This document shows, in pieces, positions 7,553 through 14,471 of a DNA stretch of 22,994 nt. Position 1 is the first letter of the stretch; the number at the start of each line of letters is the position of its first letter. The notes beneath the pieces are model-generated. The model searched no databases, had not been told where the DNA came from, and worked only from the letters and a program-made list of their open reading frames with translations. A program made the position numbers and the translations under genes. This DNA is from a bacterium (GTDB lineage Bacteria > Desulfobacterota > Binatia > UBA12015), in NCBI GenBank assembly GCA_029976905.1, contig JAPOLW010000007.1:1-22994 (forward strand). Reading direction: 5' to 3'.

Positions 7553-8002
7553 TCAGGCGGTCTTCTGGTACTTCCGGTCGCCGACTTTCTTGATCTGCTT
7601 GGCCCTTGACCACCGCGCCACGGCCACGACCCGCGACTTCGGGAACTTGGCGAGCGTGGGAGTTCTCTTCTCGATGTCGGCCATCGTAAAGCTTTTGGGA
7701 AGGCGCGCGTACAGAGAATCCCAGTCGACCTGGGGACTGGCTTGACGAGCGCGTTTTTTGGCGGATTTCCTCCTCTTGCGGGTCGAGGACTTCTTGTTGG
7801 TGGACCCCAGCGGCCGTCCGGGGCGGGTGCGTTGCTCGAGTGCGGCGGCCCACCGCTCGGCTTGATCTTGCAATCCGGTCAGTTGGTGCTCGAGTTCGGC
7901 GATTTCCTTGTTGATCATCCCGAGAACCCGACGTCCCTGGGACTCCAGGCTTTGAAGCAGCGTGGCTTTTTTCTTGACCAATTTTTTCTTGCGCGGAGGC
8001 AT
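7553..8002 (-). CDS. Small basic AT-hook / winged-helix-like DNA-binding protein
   Basis: A 149-residue, very basic protein. Residues 1-13 are lysine-rich (RKKKLVKKK) and residues 15-58 are a likely coiled coil (INKEIAELEHQLTGLQDQAE). RPGRPLGS at 60-67 resembles an AT-hook, and 68-87 is a Lys/Arg/Ser tail (STRKRRKSAKKRAR). Residues 92-149 end in LPKSFTMADIEKRTP, VVAVARWSRAKQIKKVG and RKYQKTA, which reads like a small winged-helix domain. The likely role is a nucleoid-associated or regulatory DNA-binding protein, by analogy to H1-like and coiled-coil architectural proteins; I do not recognise a named family. ATG at 8002 is preferred over an upstream in-frame start at 8131, because that start lies upstream of the predicted promoter. 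A good promoter precedes the gene and a strong hairpin follows it, so it is probably monocistronic. Confidence 0.85.
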   Translation of the reverse strand: MPPRKKKLVKKKATLLQSLESQGRRVLGMINKEIAELEHQLTGLQDQAERWAAALEQRTRPGRPLGSTNKKSSTRKRRKSAKKRARQASPQVDWDSLYARLPKSFTMADIEKRTPTLAKFPKSRVVAVARWSRAKQIKKVGDRKYQKTA

Positions 8003-8330
8003 GACGTTTCGCTCTCTCTTTCGATAGACGTTGAGATACTTTGGTAGAAAACTATGAATAGGCGGTGGACCCGTTGCTGTCAAAGGGGCAGGAGGAGCAC
8101 TGCGGGAACGTCGGGCCGAGGACGTCTTCATTTCGCGCGTTGTACACGGCAGTTTTTGGGGCGTTTCTCTTCGAGAGGTGATTGAATGAGTCGGCGAAGA
8201 AGCAGGGTTCTCTGTCGGTGCGGATGACGGTATCCCCAGTTGGCGGAAGAGCGGCAGCCTTTACCGAGGCGGAAGAAGAGAGGCAGCTTGACTCCGAGGA
8301 AGCGGGATCGACGGGGAGAAGGAGATCAAG
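8003..8330. other. Divergent intergenic region (328 nt)
   Basis: This is the space between the AT-hook protein (leftwards) and the SnoaL-like gene (rightwards). It holds the promoter at 8055-8083 and, at 8316-8324, the purine-rich Shine-Dalgarno of the SnoaL-like gene. The part nearest the AT-hook gene is lower in GC than the flanking genes. I found no convincing small gene in it on either strand and no clear promoter for the rightward gene. Confidence 0.6.
8055..8083 (-). promoter_or_regulatory. Sigma70-like promoter of the AT-hook protein gene
   Basis: On the minus strand a perfect TTGACA (8083-8078) is followed after exactly 17 nt by TATTCA (8060-8055, three of six consensus bases). The surroundings are unusually AT-rich for this window. 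The expected transcript starts near 8048, giving a leader of about 46 nt with a purine-rich AAAGAGAGAG stretch before the ATG at 8002. Confidence 0.5.
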
Positions 8331-8918
8331 ATGAAGCTCGACCCGAACAAGACCTGGCGACTCGTGGAGGAGCGCCTGCAGTGGGAGCAGGACCCCAGGA
8401 TTCGTCGCAATCTGGAACTCGTGCTCGCTCACATGAGGAGCGAGGCCAGGGGAGACATCGAGGGTGTCGTTGCGACTCTCGCGGAGAGTCCCCGGTACGT
8501 CACGCACGACTTGCCCGAGGATCCTGTCATGAACCCCTCCGGAAGCAAGGACGCGGTGCGCGCTTTCTATGACGCAACCATCGTGCAGACCGGTGCCCAC
8601 CGCCTGGAACTCGATTGCGAGCGTGTGGTCGCCGATCGAGGGACGGTGATCACCGAGGGCGTCATGCGCATGGCGTACCCCGGCCACACGCTGATCGCGA
8701 TGGGCATCGAAGTCGAGGAGGCCGACGCCCACTATCTTTACGAATCGCGCATGTGTGTGGTGTGGCCGGTCGATCCGGTATCTGGACTGCTCCTCGGCGA
8801 AGAGACCTACACGGGCACGAATGGATTCGAGGGCATCGCGGATCGAAGGATCGACCTTGCGGACATCGCTGCGGTGACGTCCCCGAATCATGCGAAGCAC
8901 GGAGCGCTTCCTTCTTGA
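8331..8918 (+). CDS. SnoaL-like / NTF2-fold protein
   Basis: A 195-residue soluble protein. N-terminal helices (LELVLAHMRSEARGDIEGVV) lead into a segment around SPRYVTHDLP and GSKDAVRAFYD at about 60-83. After that come beta-strand blocks such as LELDCERVVADRGTVITEG and YLYESRMCVVWPVD. This helix-then-sheet order with the GxxAVRAFYD motif is characteristic of the SnoaL-like branch of the NTF2 superfamily. Members range from polyketide cyclases and dehydratases to steroid isomerases and binding proteins. The catalytic residues cannot be assigned with confidence. The start is well supported: AAGGAG ends six bases before the ATG. It is 46 bases upstream of a lipoprotein gene on the same strand and may be co-transcribed with it. 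No signal peptide is present. Confidence 0.78.
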   Translation: MKLDPNKTWRLVEERLQWEQDPRIRRNLELVLAHMRSEARGDIEGVVATLAESPRYVTHDLPEDPVMNPSGSKDAVRAFYDATIVQTGAHRLELDCERVVADRGTVITEGVMRMAYPGHTLIAMGIEVEEADAHYLYESRMCVVWPVDPVSGLLLGEETYTGTNGFEGIADRRIDLADIAAVTSPNHAKHGALPS

Positions 8919-8964
8919 CACGACGGGCTGGAATTGGGGACGGTCCGACATGTAGTGCGGTCGC

Positions 8965-10512
8965 GTGAGGGAGGCCCTCCTTGTGGCTTTGTCGTCGTTT
9001 GCCCTACTCGCATGCGGAGATGGGGGCACGCCGCTGAGCCCACCCGAAGGACAGACTCCGGCCGAGTCGGAGGCCTGCGAGATCGTCTACGACGGGACGT
9101 TCGCGGCGATTCAAGACGTCATCTTCGAGCGTCGTGGTTGCACGGCCGAGGCCTGTCACGGCAGCGCAAGATCGGGTGGCCTCGATCTTCGTCCCGAGTC
9201 GGCCTATGCCGCACTGATCGAGGTGCCGGCGGTGGGTGCCGATCTCCCGCTCGTCTATCCGGGAGACAACGACCGGAGCTGCCTGTGGCGTAAGGTTGCC
9301 GCCAAGACGGAGCCAGGCTCGGTCGAGATCGCGGGCTCACCGATGCCCTCCAGCGACCAGACGTTGAGCAGCGCGGAGCTCGAACTTCTGCGTGTGTGGA
9401 TCAAGAACGGTTCGCCCGAGGAGGGAACGGTGCAGGAAGCCGAGTCGCTCGTCGATGGCGGCCTGCCCGAGGCCTCGCCGATCACGATCGCGCCGCTGGC
9501 GGCTCCAGCGCCCGGGGACGGAGTCCAGCTCGTCATGCCGTCCTTTCTGCTTCCAGCGGGCGCCGAGCGCGAGGTGTGTATTGCGCAGTACTATGACCTG
9601 TCCGATCAGATTCCGCCGGAATTCTTGAATGAAGCCGGGACACATTTCCTGGCGGCAACTTCGGAGCTGCGCCAGGATCCGCAGTCGCACCACCTGGTCC
9701 TTGCCCACAACGCGAGCGGGCCTCCCTTCGTGGGTTTTGGCGAGTTCTCCTGTCGTGGCGGTCGGCAAGACGGGGAGCCCTGTGCGCCGACCGATCTCGC
9801 CTCGTGCGAGGGGGGCGTTTGCGCTGGCGCGCCGACCGATGCGACGGACCAGACCCTGATCGCAGACTCGGTTCAGTGTCTGACCTTTGGGCCCCCGGGC
9901 ACGTTCAATACGCCGGTCTTCATTGCGCAGCAGTCGCAGGAGCGGAAAGAACTCGTCGACGGCGTCTACGTAGAGGTCCCGGTCGAGGGGCTGTGGATCT
10001 GGAACTCTCATGCGTTCAATCTGACGTCGCGAGATCACGAGATGAACGCGCGCATAAATTATTGGTTCGCTCGGGAAACCGTTTATCCCGTTCAGTCCTA
10101 CGCGTCGATCAAGAAGCAGTATGCTCATCAGATTCCGCCCTTTGGAACGGAGACGCTCTGCGCAGAGGACACGTTTCCGCGAGGCGCGCGACTCTTCAAT
10201 CTTTTGTCGCACTACCATCAGCGCGGCCGGTACTTCTGGGTCGAGGGACCGGATGGCGAACTCACCTATGAGAGCCGTGTCTACAACGACCCCGTGAACA
10301 AATACTTCCACCCGCCCCTGCGGTTCGACTCTCCTGATCCGGCCGAACGTACGATCCGGTACTGCGCCTACTACGAGAATGGCGTGGCTCCCAATGGCTC
10401 TCCCGACCCGTCGACGGTCAAACGCCGGTCGAAGACCCCCGCCAATTCGCTTGTCCTATGCGAACCCATCGCCTGCAGGGGGGGGAGGTTGGCGCAGCCT
10501 GTGCTGGGGTAG
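8965..10512 (+). CDS. Lipoprotein with CX4CH heme-like domain and PHM-type copper monooxygenase fold (C-terminus frameshifted)
   Basis: As read, 515 residues from a GTG start. Residues 1-17 form a lipoprotein signal with lipobox LLAC (Cys17), so it should be anchored outside the cytoplasm. Residues 48-150 resemble a cytochrome-like domain: C59-x4-C64-H65, GGLDL, YPGDNDRSCLWRK, a possible distal ligand M127 in SPMPSS, and LLRVWIKNG. Residues 190-500 resemble the copper type II, ascorbate-dependent monooxygenase fold (PHM/DBH-like). This part has histidine clusters SHHLVL (242-243), NSHAFN (349) and SHYHQRGRYF (416, 418), plus several paired cysteines. The family is common in myxobacteria, but its substrate is unknown. 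The last 12 residues are out of character. The expected cysteine-rich end continues in the +1 frame after a G8 run, so the gene is frameshifted or the assembly has an error there. No good Shine-Dalgarno was found. Confidence 0.85.
   Translation: MREALLVALSSFALLACGDGGTPLSPPEGQTPAESEACEIVYDGTFAAIQDVIFERRGCTAEACHGSARSGGLDLRPESAYAALIEVPAVGADLPLVYPGDNDRSCLWRKVAAKTEPGSVEIAGSPMPSSDQTLSSAELELLRVWIKNGSPEEGTVQEAESLVDGGLPEASPITIAPLAAPAPGDGVQLVMPSFLLPAGAEREVCIAQYYDLSDQIPPEFLNEAGTHFLAATSELRQDPQSHHLVLAHNASGPPFVGFGEFSCRGGRQDGEPCAPTDLASCEGGVCAGAPTDATDQTLIADSVQCLTFGPPGTFNTPVFIAQQSQERKELVDGVYVEVPVEGLWIWNSHAFNLTSRDHEMNARINYWFARETVYPVQSYASIKKQYAHQIPPFGTETLCAEDTFPRGARLFNLLSHYHQRGRYFWVEGPDGELTYESRVYNDPVNKYFHPPLRFDSPDPAERTIRYCAYYENGVAPNGSPDPSTVKRRSKTPANSLVLCEPIACRGGRLAQPVLG
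10478..10485 (+). repeat. G8 homopolymer at a frameshift site
   Basis: Eight consecutive G inside the 3' part of the heme/PHM lipoprotein gene. Nine or six G would join the two reading frames into a continuous protein ending at 10652. Runs of this kind are prone to slippage during replication, transcription or sequencing. Confidence 0.9.
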
Positions 10513-10652
10513 ACGACCACAGGGCGTGTGACAGTGCGCCAGGCGCCGGTGACGGCGAGTGTGATGCGTGCGTGGCTACGGGAGGGAACAGCACCGAGGA
10601 TGAGATGTTCATTCTCCTCGGTGCGCTCTACGTCGATCCCTCCGTTCGCTGA
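10485..10652 (+). pseudogene. Detached C-terminus of the heme/PHM lipoprotein (shifted frame)
   Basis: This frame begins with EVGAACAGVDD directly after the G8 run. It continues with ACDSAPGAGDGECDAC and GGNSTEDEMFILLGALYVD, then a TGA stop. A CDS-PGxGDGxCDAC segment followed by TEDEMF is, from memory, the normal C-terminal end of this lipoprotein family. It therefore belongs to the gene starting at 8965, not to a separate one. It has no start signal of its own that would make sense. The restored protein would be about 562 residues. The last bases overlap the convergent permease remnant. Confidence 0.75.
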
Positions 10653-10795
10653 GGGCACGGCCTCGCGGCGCCTGCGCGAGGTCGACGAGCGAGCACCTGG
10701 GCGGCGGCCATGCGCAGGCTGCCCGAGCGTTTGGACAGGGCTGCGCGTCGAGGGGGGAGGCGACGGTTGGGGATGGTGCGGGGAGGAGCGTCCAC
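10628..10795 (-). pseudogene. Truncated 5' remnant of a second FtsX-type permease gene
   Basis: Beginning 14 bases after the stop of the intact permease, a GTG at 10795 is preceded at five bases by GGAG (10804-10801). It opens a 55-codon frame. Its residues 24-34 (SGSLRMAAAQV) are identical to residues 9-19 of the intact permease, just before that protein's first membrane helix. The frame then loses similarity, with no hydrophobic helix, and ends at a stop inside the 3' end of the convergent lipoprotein gene. The likely history is a tandem permease paralogue whose body was deleted, leaving the translation start and N-terminal tail. It may still be translated as a short peptide. Confidence 0.65.
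10693..10726. repeat. 34-bp direct repeat, copy 1 (in the permease remnant)
   Basis: These 34 bases are identical to 13335-13368 in the same orientation, about 2.6 kb apart. This copy codes for the SGSLRMAAAQV segment of the truncated remnant. The identity at DNA level, not only at protein level, points to a recent duplication or gene conversion. Confidence 0.85.
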
Positions 10796-10809
10796 GAGGT
10801 CTCCGGTCG

Positions 10810-13392
10810 CTACTCGTAGCGTAGGGCCTGGACGACGGGCCGACGAGCGGCACGGAGGGCGGGGACGAGAGCCCCGCCAAGGCAGGCGAGGAGGCCGAGG
10901 GCAGCGGAGAGGAAGGCGACGGCCCAGGTGGGTTTGAAGTCGAGTTGCCAGCCGAGGAGGAGTGGGACGAGGCCTCCGACGAACTCGAAGCCGAGTGCGA
11001 AGCCGAGGAAGATGGCGAGGCTTGCGCCGACGATCCCGACGGCAGCGGCCTGGGCGAGGATCATGACGGCGATGTGGCGGGGTGCGAGGCCGAGGGCGCG
11101 CAGGGTGCCGATTTCTCGAGTGCGTTCGAGCACGTTGGAGGAGAGGGCATCGGCGGTGCCGACCAGGACGACGAGCAGCGTGAGAACGACGATGACGTCC
11201 AGAAAAGCCGTCGCACGCCGAACGTTTTCTGCGACGTGCCCGGCGAAACCTTCCATGGATAGAGCAAGGATGCCGAAGCGCGGGCCGAGTTGACGGCGAA
11301 TCTCGTTGGCAATCGCCGGAGCCTGATCGTCGTCGTCGACGACGATGGCAAAGCGTTGTGCCGAAGTGTCTTTCCAATGCTCACGAAAGAGATCTTGACT
11401 CAGGATGAGGTCGCCTTGTGGGGAGAGGATGATCGTGTCGGCGACGCCAAGCACCGGCCGCCGCAGGGGACCCGAGGGGGTGGTGACCTCGACGACATCT
11501 CCCACCTGCACGTTGCGGTGGCGTAGGAATGCTTCTCCGGCGAGGAAAGCCTCTCCACGCGCGGTTTGCTCCAATGCGAACTTCGGGTCTTCCGCGACGA
11601 GCGGCCAATGCCCGAAGCGGCGGTCGCGAAATCGAACTGGGTCAAGCGCGATGATCCCGGTCTTCGGCTCCAACGCGATCCGAAGAGTGGTCGTTCCGAC
11701 TACGGCTACACCCGGAATCATCTCGAGTTCGCGGCGCAAGGAGATCGGCAGGTCGGGCTCGTCTGCGCCTGAACCAGCATTTCCAGATGCCGAGACGACG
11801 AGGATATGCCCGCGGCCTAGCCCCATGTTCGTGGCGACGACATAGTCCTCGAAGCTCCTTGCCATGGCTGCGATCCAGACGACGACGGCGACGCCGACCA
11901 TGAGTACGGCGGCTGCGCCGGCAGCCCGGGACGGGAGTCGGCTCTGGTCCTCGACCCCGATGCGGGCGGCGGAGCCGAAGAGTGCGGAGACGGGTTGTGT
12001 GACCAGGCGCAGGCCAGGCTCGATCAGGAGGATGGCGGCGAGCAGGAGGAGGGCCATGGCCAGCGGCGCAAGGACGGTCGGGCCGACGAGGATTTCGAAA
12101 GCGAGCAGGGCGGCGGTGGAGAGACAGGCGACGAGGCGCAGGAGTCGGCGTCGGGGATTGGGCGGCCAGGGATCGCGGCGGCGCGCCTGGGCGAGGACAG
12201 CGCGTACGCCTGCGCGCACGGCGGCGCGCGCGGGAAGTGTGGCAGCGGCGATGCCGGCGGCCAGGCCGGCGAGGCTGGCCAGGGTGAGGGCACCCGAGGT
12301 GGGACTCACCCAGGGAGCGCCGACCACCTGCTGGAGGTTGAGGGAGATGGAGTCGGCGACGGGTTGGACGATGACTTGTGCGAAGAGGACGCCCAGGGGG
12401 AGACCGAAGGCGACGGCGAGGAGGCTCACGACGGTGGCTTCGAGAAGGAGGCTTCGTTGGAGGGCGCCGGGGGACATGCCCTGTGCGCGTAGGACGCCGA
12501 GTTCCCAGGTGCGCTCCTGGTAGATGGTGGAGAGGCGGTTGGCTGTGATGAGGGCGGCGAGGCCGAGGCCCATGGCGGCCATGGCGTTGAGCATGATCTG
12601 GAAGCCGGCGACCAATTCGCCGACGGCGGCCGAGCGAGCAGCGACGGTCTCGAGGACGAGATGGGGTGGCAGGATGCGGCGCAGCCGGGCGCCGACCTCC
12701 TGGGGGTCTGCGTCGGGAGCGAGGAGGATGTCGATCTGGGAGATGCCATCTGGAGCCGCGAGGAGGTCCTGCGCGGCGAAGAGATCGAGGATGGCCATCT
12801 CGCCACCGAAGGCCCTTGCGACGCCGCGGTCGGCGAGGACGCCACGTGCGACGAGGCGCCGACGTCCCGACGGGGTGCTCAACCAGAAGCCGCGGTCGTG
12901 GTCGCTGGCATGCCTGCGAAGGAAGACCTCGGAGACGAGCGCGGAGTCGGTTTGGTTGAGGAAGACCAGAGGGTCGTCGATGCCGGCGGCCTGGGTCGGA
13001 CTTTTCTCGTAGAGGCGGACGGTGGCGTCGTCGAGCATGTCGACGCCGACGATGCGGACGGCGGTCTGATCGTCGTCCTCGAGGAAGGCCTTTCCGAGCA
13101 GGAGAGGGGCTGCGGCGTCGACGCCTGGGACAGACTTGAGGGAGGGGAGGAGTGCGGCGTCGAAGGCACTGCCGGAGAGCGCGGTGACCTGGAGGTCGGC
13201 GCGTCCGGCGAGGGCCTGAACGGATTCCTCGAAGGAGTCGCGCAGGGTGGTGTTGGCGAGGAGCATGCCTGCGGCCAGGGCGACGCCGAGCGCGATCACG
13301 ACGATGGCAACGGAGAGTTGTCCGAGTTGGGGGCGCACCTGGGCGGCGGCCATGCGCAGGCTGCCCGACCAGCGGCGCAGCGTGACGCGCAC
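10810..13392 (-). CDS. ABC transporter permease, FtsX/MacB type with two permease cores
   Basis: An 860-residue membrane protein with about ten membrane segments. Helix 1 is at 26-47, followed by a large periplasmic domain (about 50-260). The first FtsX core lies at 265-392, with RTWELGVLRAQGMSPGALQRSLL as its coupling helix. Extra helices span 418-460 and 490-510. A second periplasmic domain follows, then the second FtsX core at 728-850, with LERTREIGTLRALGLAPRHI. It ends in the ALRAARRPVVQALRYE tail seen in this family. Such permeases pair with a LolD/MacB-type ATPase to drive substrate extraction or efflux by mechanotransmission rather than classic import. The GTG start lies one base after the ATPase stop, so the pair is coupled. 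Substrate is unknown: lipoprotein-like, peptide and lipid are all possible. The 5' end carries one copy of a 34-bp repeat. Confidence 0.94.
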   Translation of the reverse strand: MRVTLRRWSGSLRMAAAQVRPQLGQLSVAIVVIALGVALAAGMLLANTTLRDSFEESVQALAGRADLQVTALSGSAFDAALLPSLKSVPGVDAAAPLLLGKAFLEDDDQTAVRIVGVDMLDDATVRLYEKSPTQAAGIDDPLVFLNQTDSALVSEVFLRRHASDHDRGFWLSTPSGRRRLVARGVLADRGVARAFGGEMAILDLFAAQDLLAAPDGISQIDILLAPDADPQEVGARLRRILPPHLVLETVAARSAAVGELVAGFQIMLNAMAAMGLGLAALITANRLSTIYQERTWELGVLRAQGMSPGALQRSLLLEATVVSLLAVAFGLPLGVLFAQVIVQPVADSISLNLQQVVGAPWVSPTSGALTLASLAGLAAGIAAATLPARAAVRAGVRAVLAQARRRDPWPPNPRRRLLRLVACLSTAALLAFEILVGPTVLAPLAMALLLLAAILLIEPGLRLVTQPVSALFGSAARIGVEDQSRLPSRAAGAAAVLMVGVAVVVWIAAMARSFEDYVVATNMGLGRGHILVVSASGNAGSGADEPDLPISLRRELEMIPGVAVVGTTTLRIALEPKTGIIALDPVRFRDRRFGHWPLVAEDPKFALEQTARGEAFLAGEAFLRHRNVQVGDVVEVTTPSGPLRRPVLGVADTIILSPQGDLILSQDLFREHWKDTSAQRFAIVVDDDDQAPAIANEIRRQLGPRFGILALSMEGFAGHVAENVRRATAFLDVIVVLTLLVVLVGTADALSSNVLERTREIGTLRALGLAPRHIAVMILAQAAAVGIVGASLAIFLGFALGFEFVGGLVPLLLGWQLDFKPTWAVAFLSAALGLLACLGGALVPALRAARRPVVQALRYE
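13335..13368. repeat. 34-bp direct repeat, copy 2 (in the intact permease gene)
   Basis: This copy is identical to 10693-10726 and lies in codons 9-19 of the intact permease, just before its first membrane helix. Recombination between the two copies would delete the intact permease gene. Confidence 0.85.
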
Positions 13393-13393
13393 G

Positions 13394-14131
13394 TCAGGAC
13401 TTCCCTGGGAGCGAGACCACGCGTCCGGCCCGCGACTCCTCCAACGAACCGACGTCGTCGACGACGCGGCCGTCGCGTAGTCGCACGGTCCGCTGTCCGT
13501 AGGTCGCGGCCAGGGTGTCGTGTGTCACGAGAACGACCGACATCCCTTGCTGGACGTTGAGACTCCCGAGAAGATCGAGGATGCGCGTGCCCGAGGCTGA
13601 ATCCAGGTTGCCGGTAGGCTCGTCGGCGAGAACCAATTCGGGCTCGTTGGCGAGCGCCCGGGCCGTCGCGACTCTTTGTTGCTCTCCTCCCGAGAGCTCG
13701 CTGGGATAGCGACTCCAGGCCGTCTCGGGCACGCCGACGCGTTCCAGGGCGGCCCGCGCGCGTCTGCGCGCCATGCCGCGGCCCACGCCGAGCTGCTCGA
13801 GGCGCCAGGTGATGTTGTGCTCGACGGTGAGGCGCGGCAGCAGGTTGAAGCTCTGAAAGATGAAGCCGAGTTTACGGAGCCGGAGATCGCTTCGAGCGCG
13901 CTCGGAGAGCTTGGCGAGGTTTTCGCCGCACACGAAGACGTCACCGGAGGTCGGATCATCGAGTGCCGCCATCATGTTGAGCAGGGTGCTCTTGCCGCAG
14001 CCGCTCGGCCCCATGATCGAGATGAATTCGCCGTAGGGGACCTGCAGATGGATGCCCCGTAGGGCCCGCACGCGGCCCGCACCGCTTCCGTATTCCTTGG
14101 TCACTTCGCGAATGTCGAGGACTTCAGCCAT
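13394..14131 (-). CDS. ABC transporter ATP-binding protein, LolD/MacB type
   Basis: A 245-residue ATPase with Walker A GPSGCGKST near residue 42 and Q-loop FQSFNLLPRLTV. The signature is LSGGEQQR, Walker B is LVLADEPTGNLDSASG, and the H-loop is VLVTHD. SFNLLPRLTVEHN and DEPTGNLDS place it with the LolD/MacB/FtsE group that partners FtsX-like permeases. It is the first gene of the transporter operon, one base ahead of the permease. The ATG start is preceded by AAGGA at about eight bases. No membrane-fusion (HlyD/MacA-like) gene is next to it, so if it is an efflux system its adaptor lies elsewhere. Confidence 0.96.
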   Translation of the reverse strand: MAEVLDIREVTKEYGSGAGRVRALRGIHLQVPYGEFISIMGPSGCGKSTLLNMMAALDDPTSGDVFVCGENLAKLSERARSDLRLRKLGFIFQSFNLLPRLTVEHNITWRLEQLGVGRGMARRRARAALERVGVPETAWSRYPSELSGGEQQRVATARALANEPELVLADEPTGNLDSASGTRILDLLGSLNVQQGMSVVLVTHDTLAATYGQRTVRLRDGRVVDDVGSLEESRAGRVVSLPGKS

Positions 14132-14471
14132 GGGACTCGTCCTTGCGATCGTCGGACTCCTCGTCGGGAGGCAGGCGCGCCGCTACGCCATCGACCAGGG
14201 GCGGACGCGCGCACGGCGCCGGCCGGACGGCGCACTCGTTTCGCTCCCGCGGTGTGGCGCGAGTCTGGCGATTCCGCTGTCGTCCCGGCGTCTGGAATCG
14301 GAACACGCTGCACGCTCCCCTCGACGAAAATCAACCTATCAGGCGTCTCGAACCGGGATCAATCGGGCAAGGGAATGGGTGGGAGTGACCTACGAGGCCA
14401 CACCACGGAGACGAAGCCGGAACGGCGAGGGGCGGGTTTGGGCTTTCCCGCGCGTCGGATAGGGTGCGTCG
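14132..14471. other. Divergent intergenic region (340 nt)
   Basis: This is the space between the ABC ATPase (leftwards) and the DUF1214-like lipoprotein (rightwards). It should carry promoters for both. By eye I see only weak candidates, and an AGGG seven bases before the rightward ATG. Short open frames here look like arginine-rich noise of high-GC DNA. No repeat or RNA structure stood out. Confidence 0.55.

Noticed and set aside
8003..8131. Upstream start at 8131 for the AT-hook protein
   Set aside because: It would add 43 residues without similarity and lies upstream of the good promoter at 8055-8083. The ATG at 8002 is better placed.
8052..9029. Minus-strand open frame of 325 codons opposite the SnoaL-like gene
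   Set aside because: The first two-thirds are antisense to the SnoaL-like gene and the rest lies in the intergenic space. Composition and motifs do not support a real protein.
10458..10652. Independent small protein starting at ATG 10458
   Set aside because: Its first part overlaps the lipoprotein frame and the conserved part begins only after the G8 run. It is better explained as the detached C-terminus.
14101..14334. Short minus-strand open frames in the gap upstream of the ATPase
   Set aside because: Arginine- and proline-rich translation, no motif and no Shine-Dalgarno.
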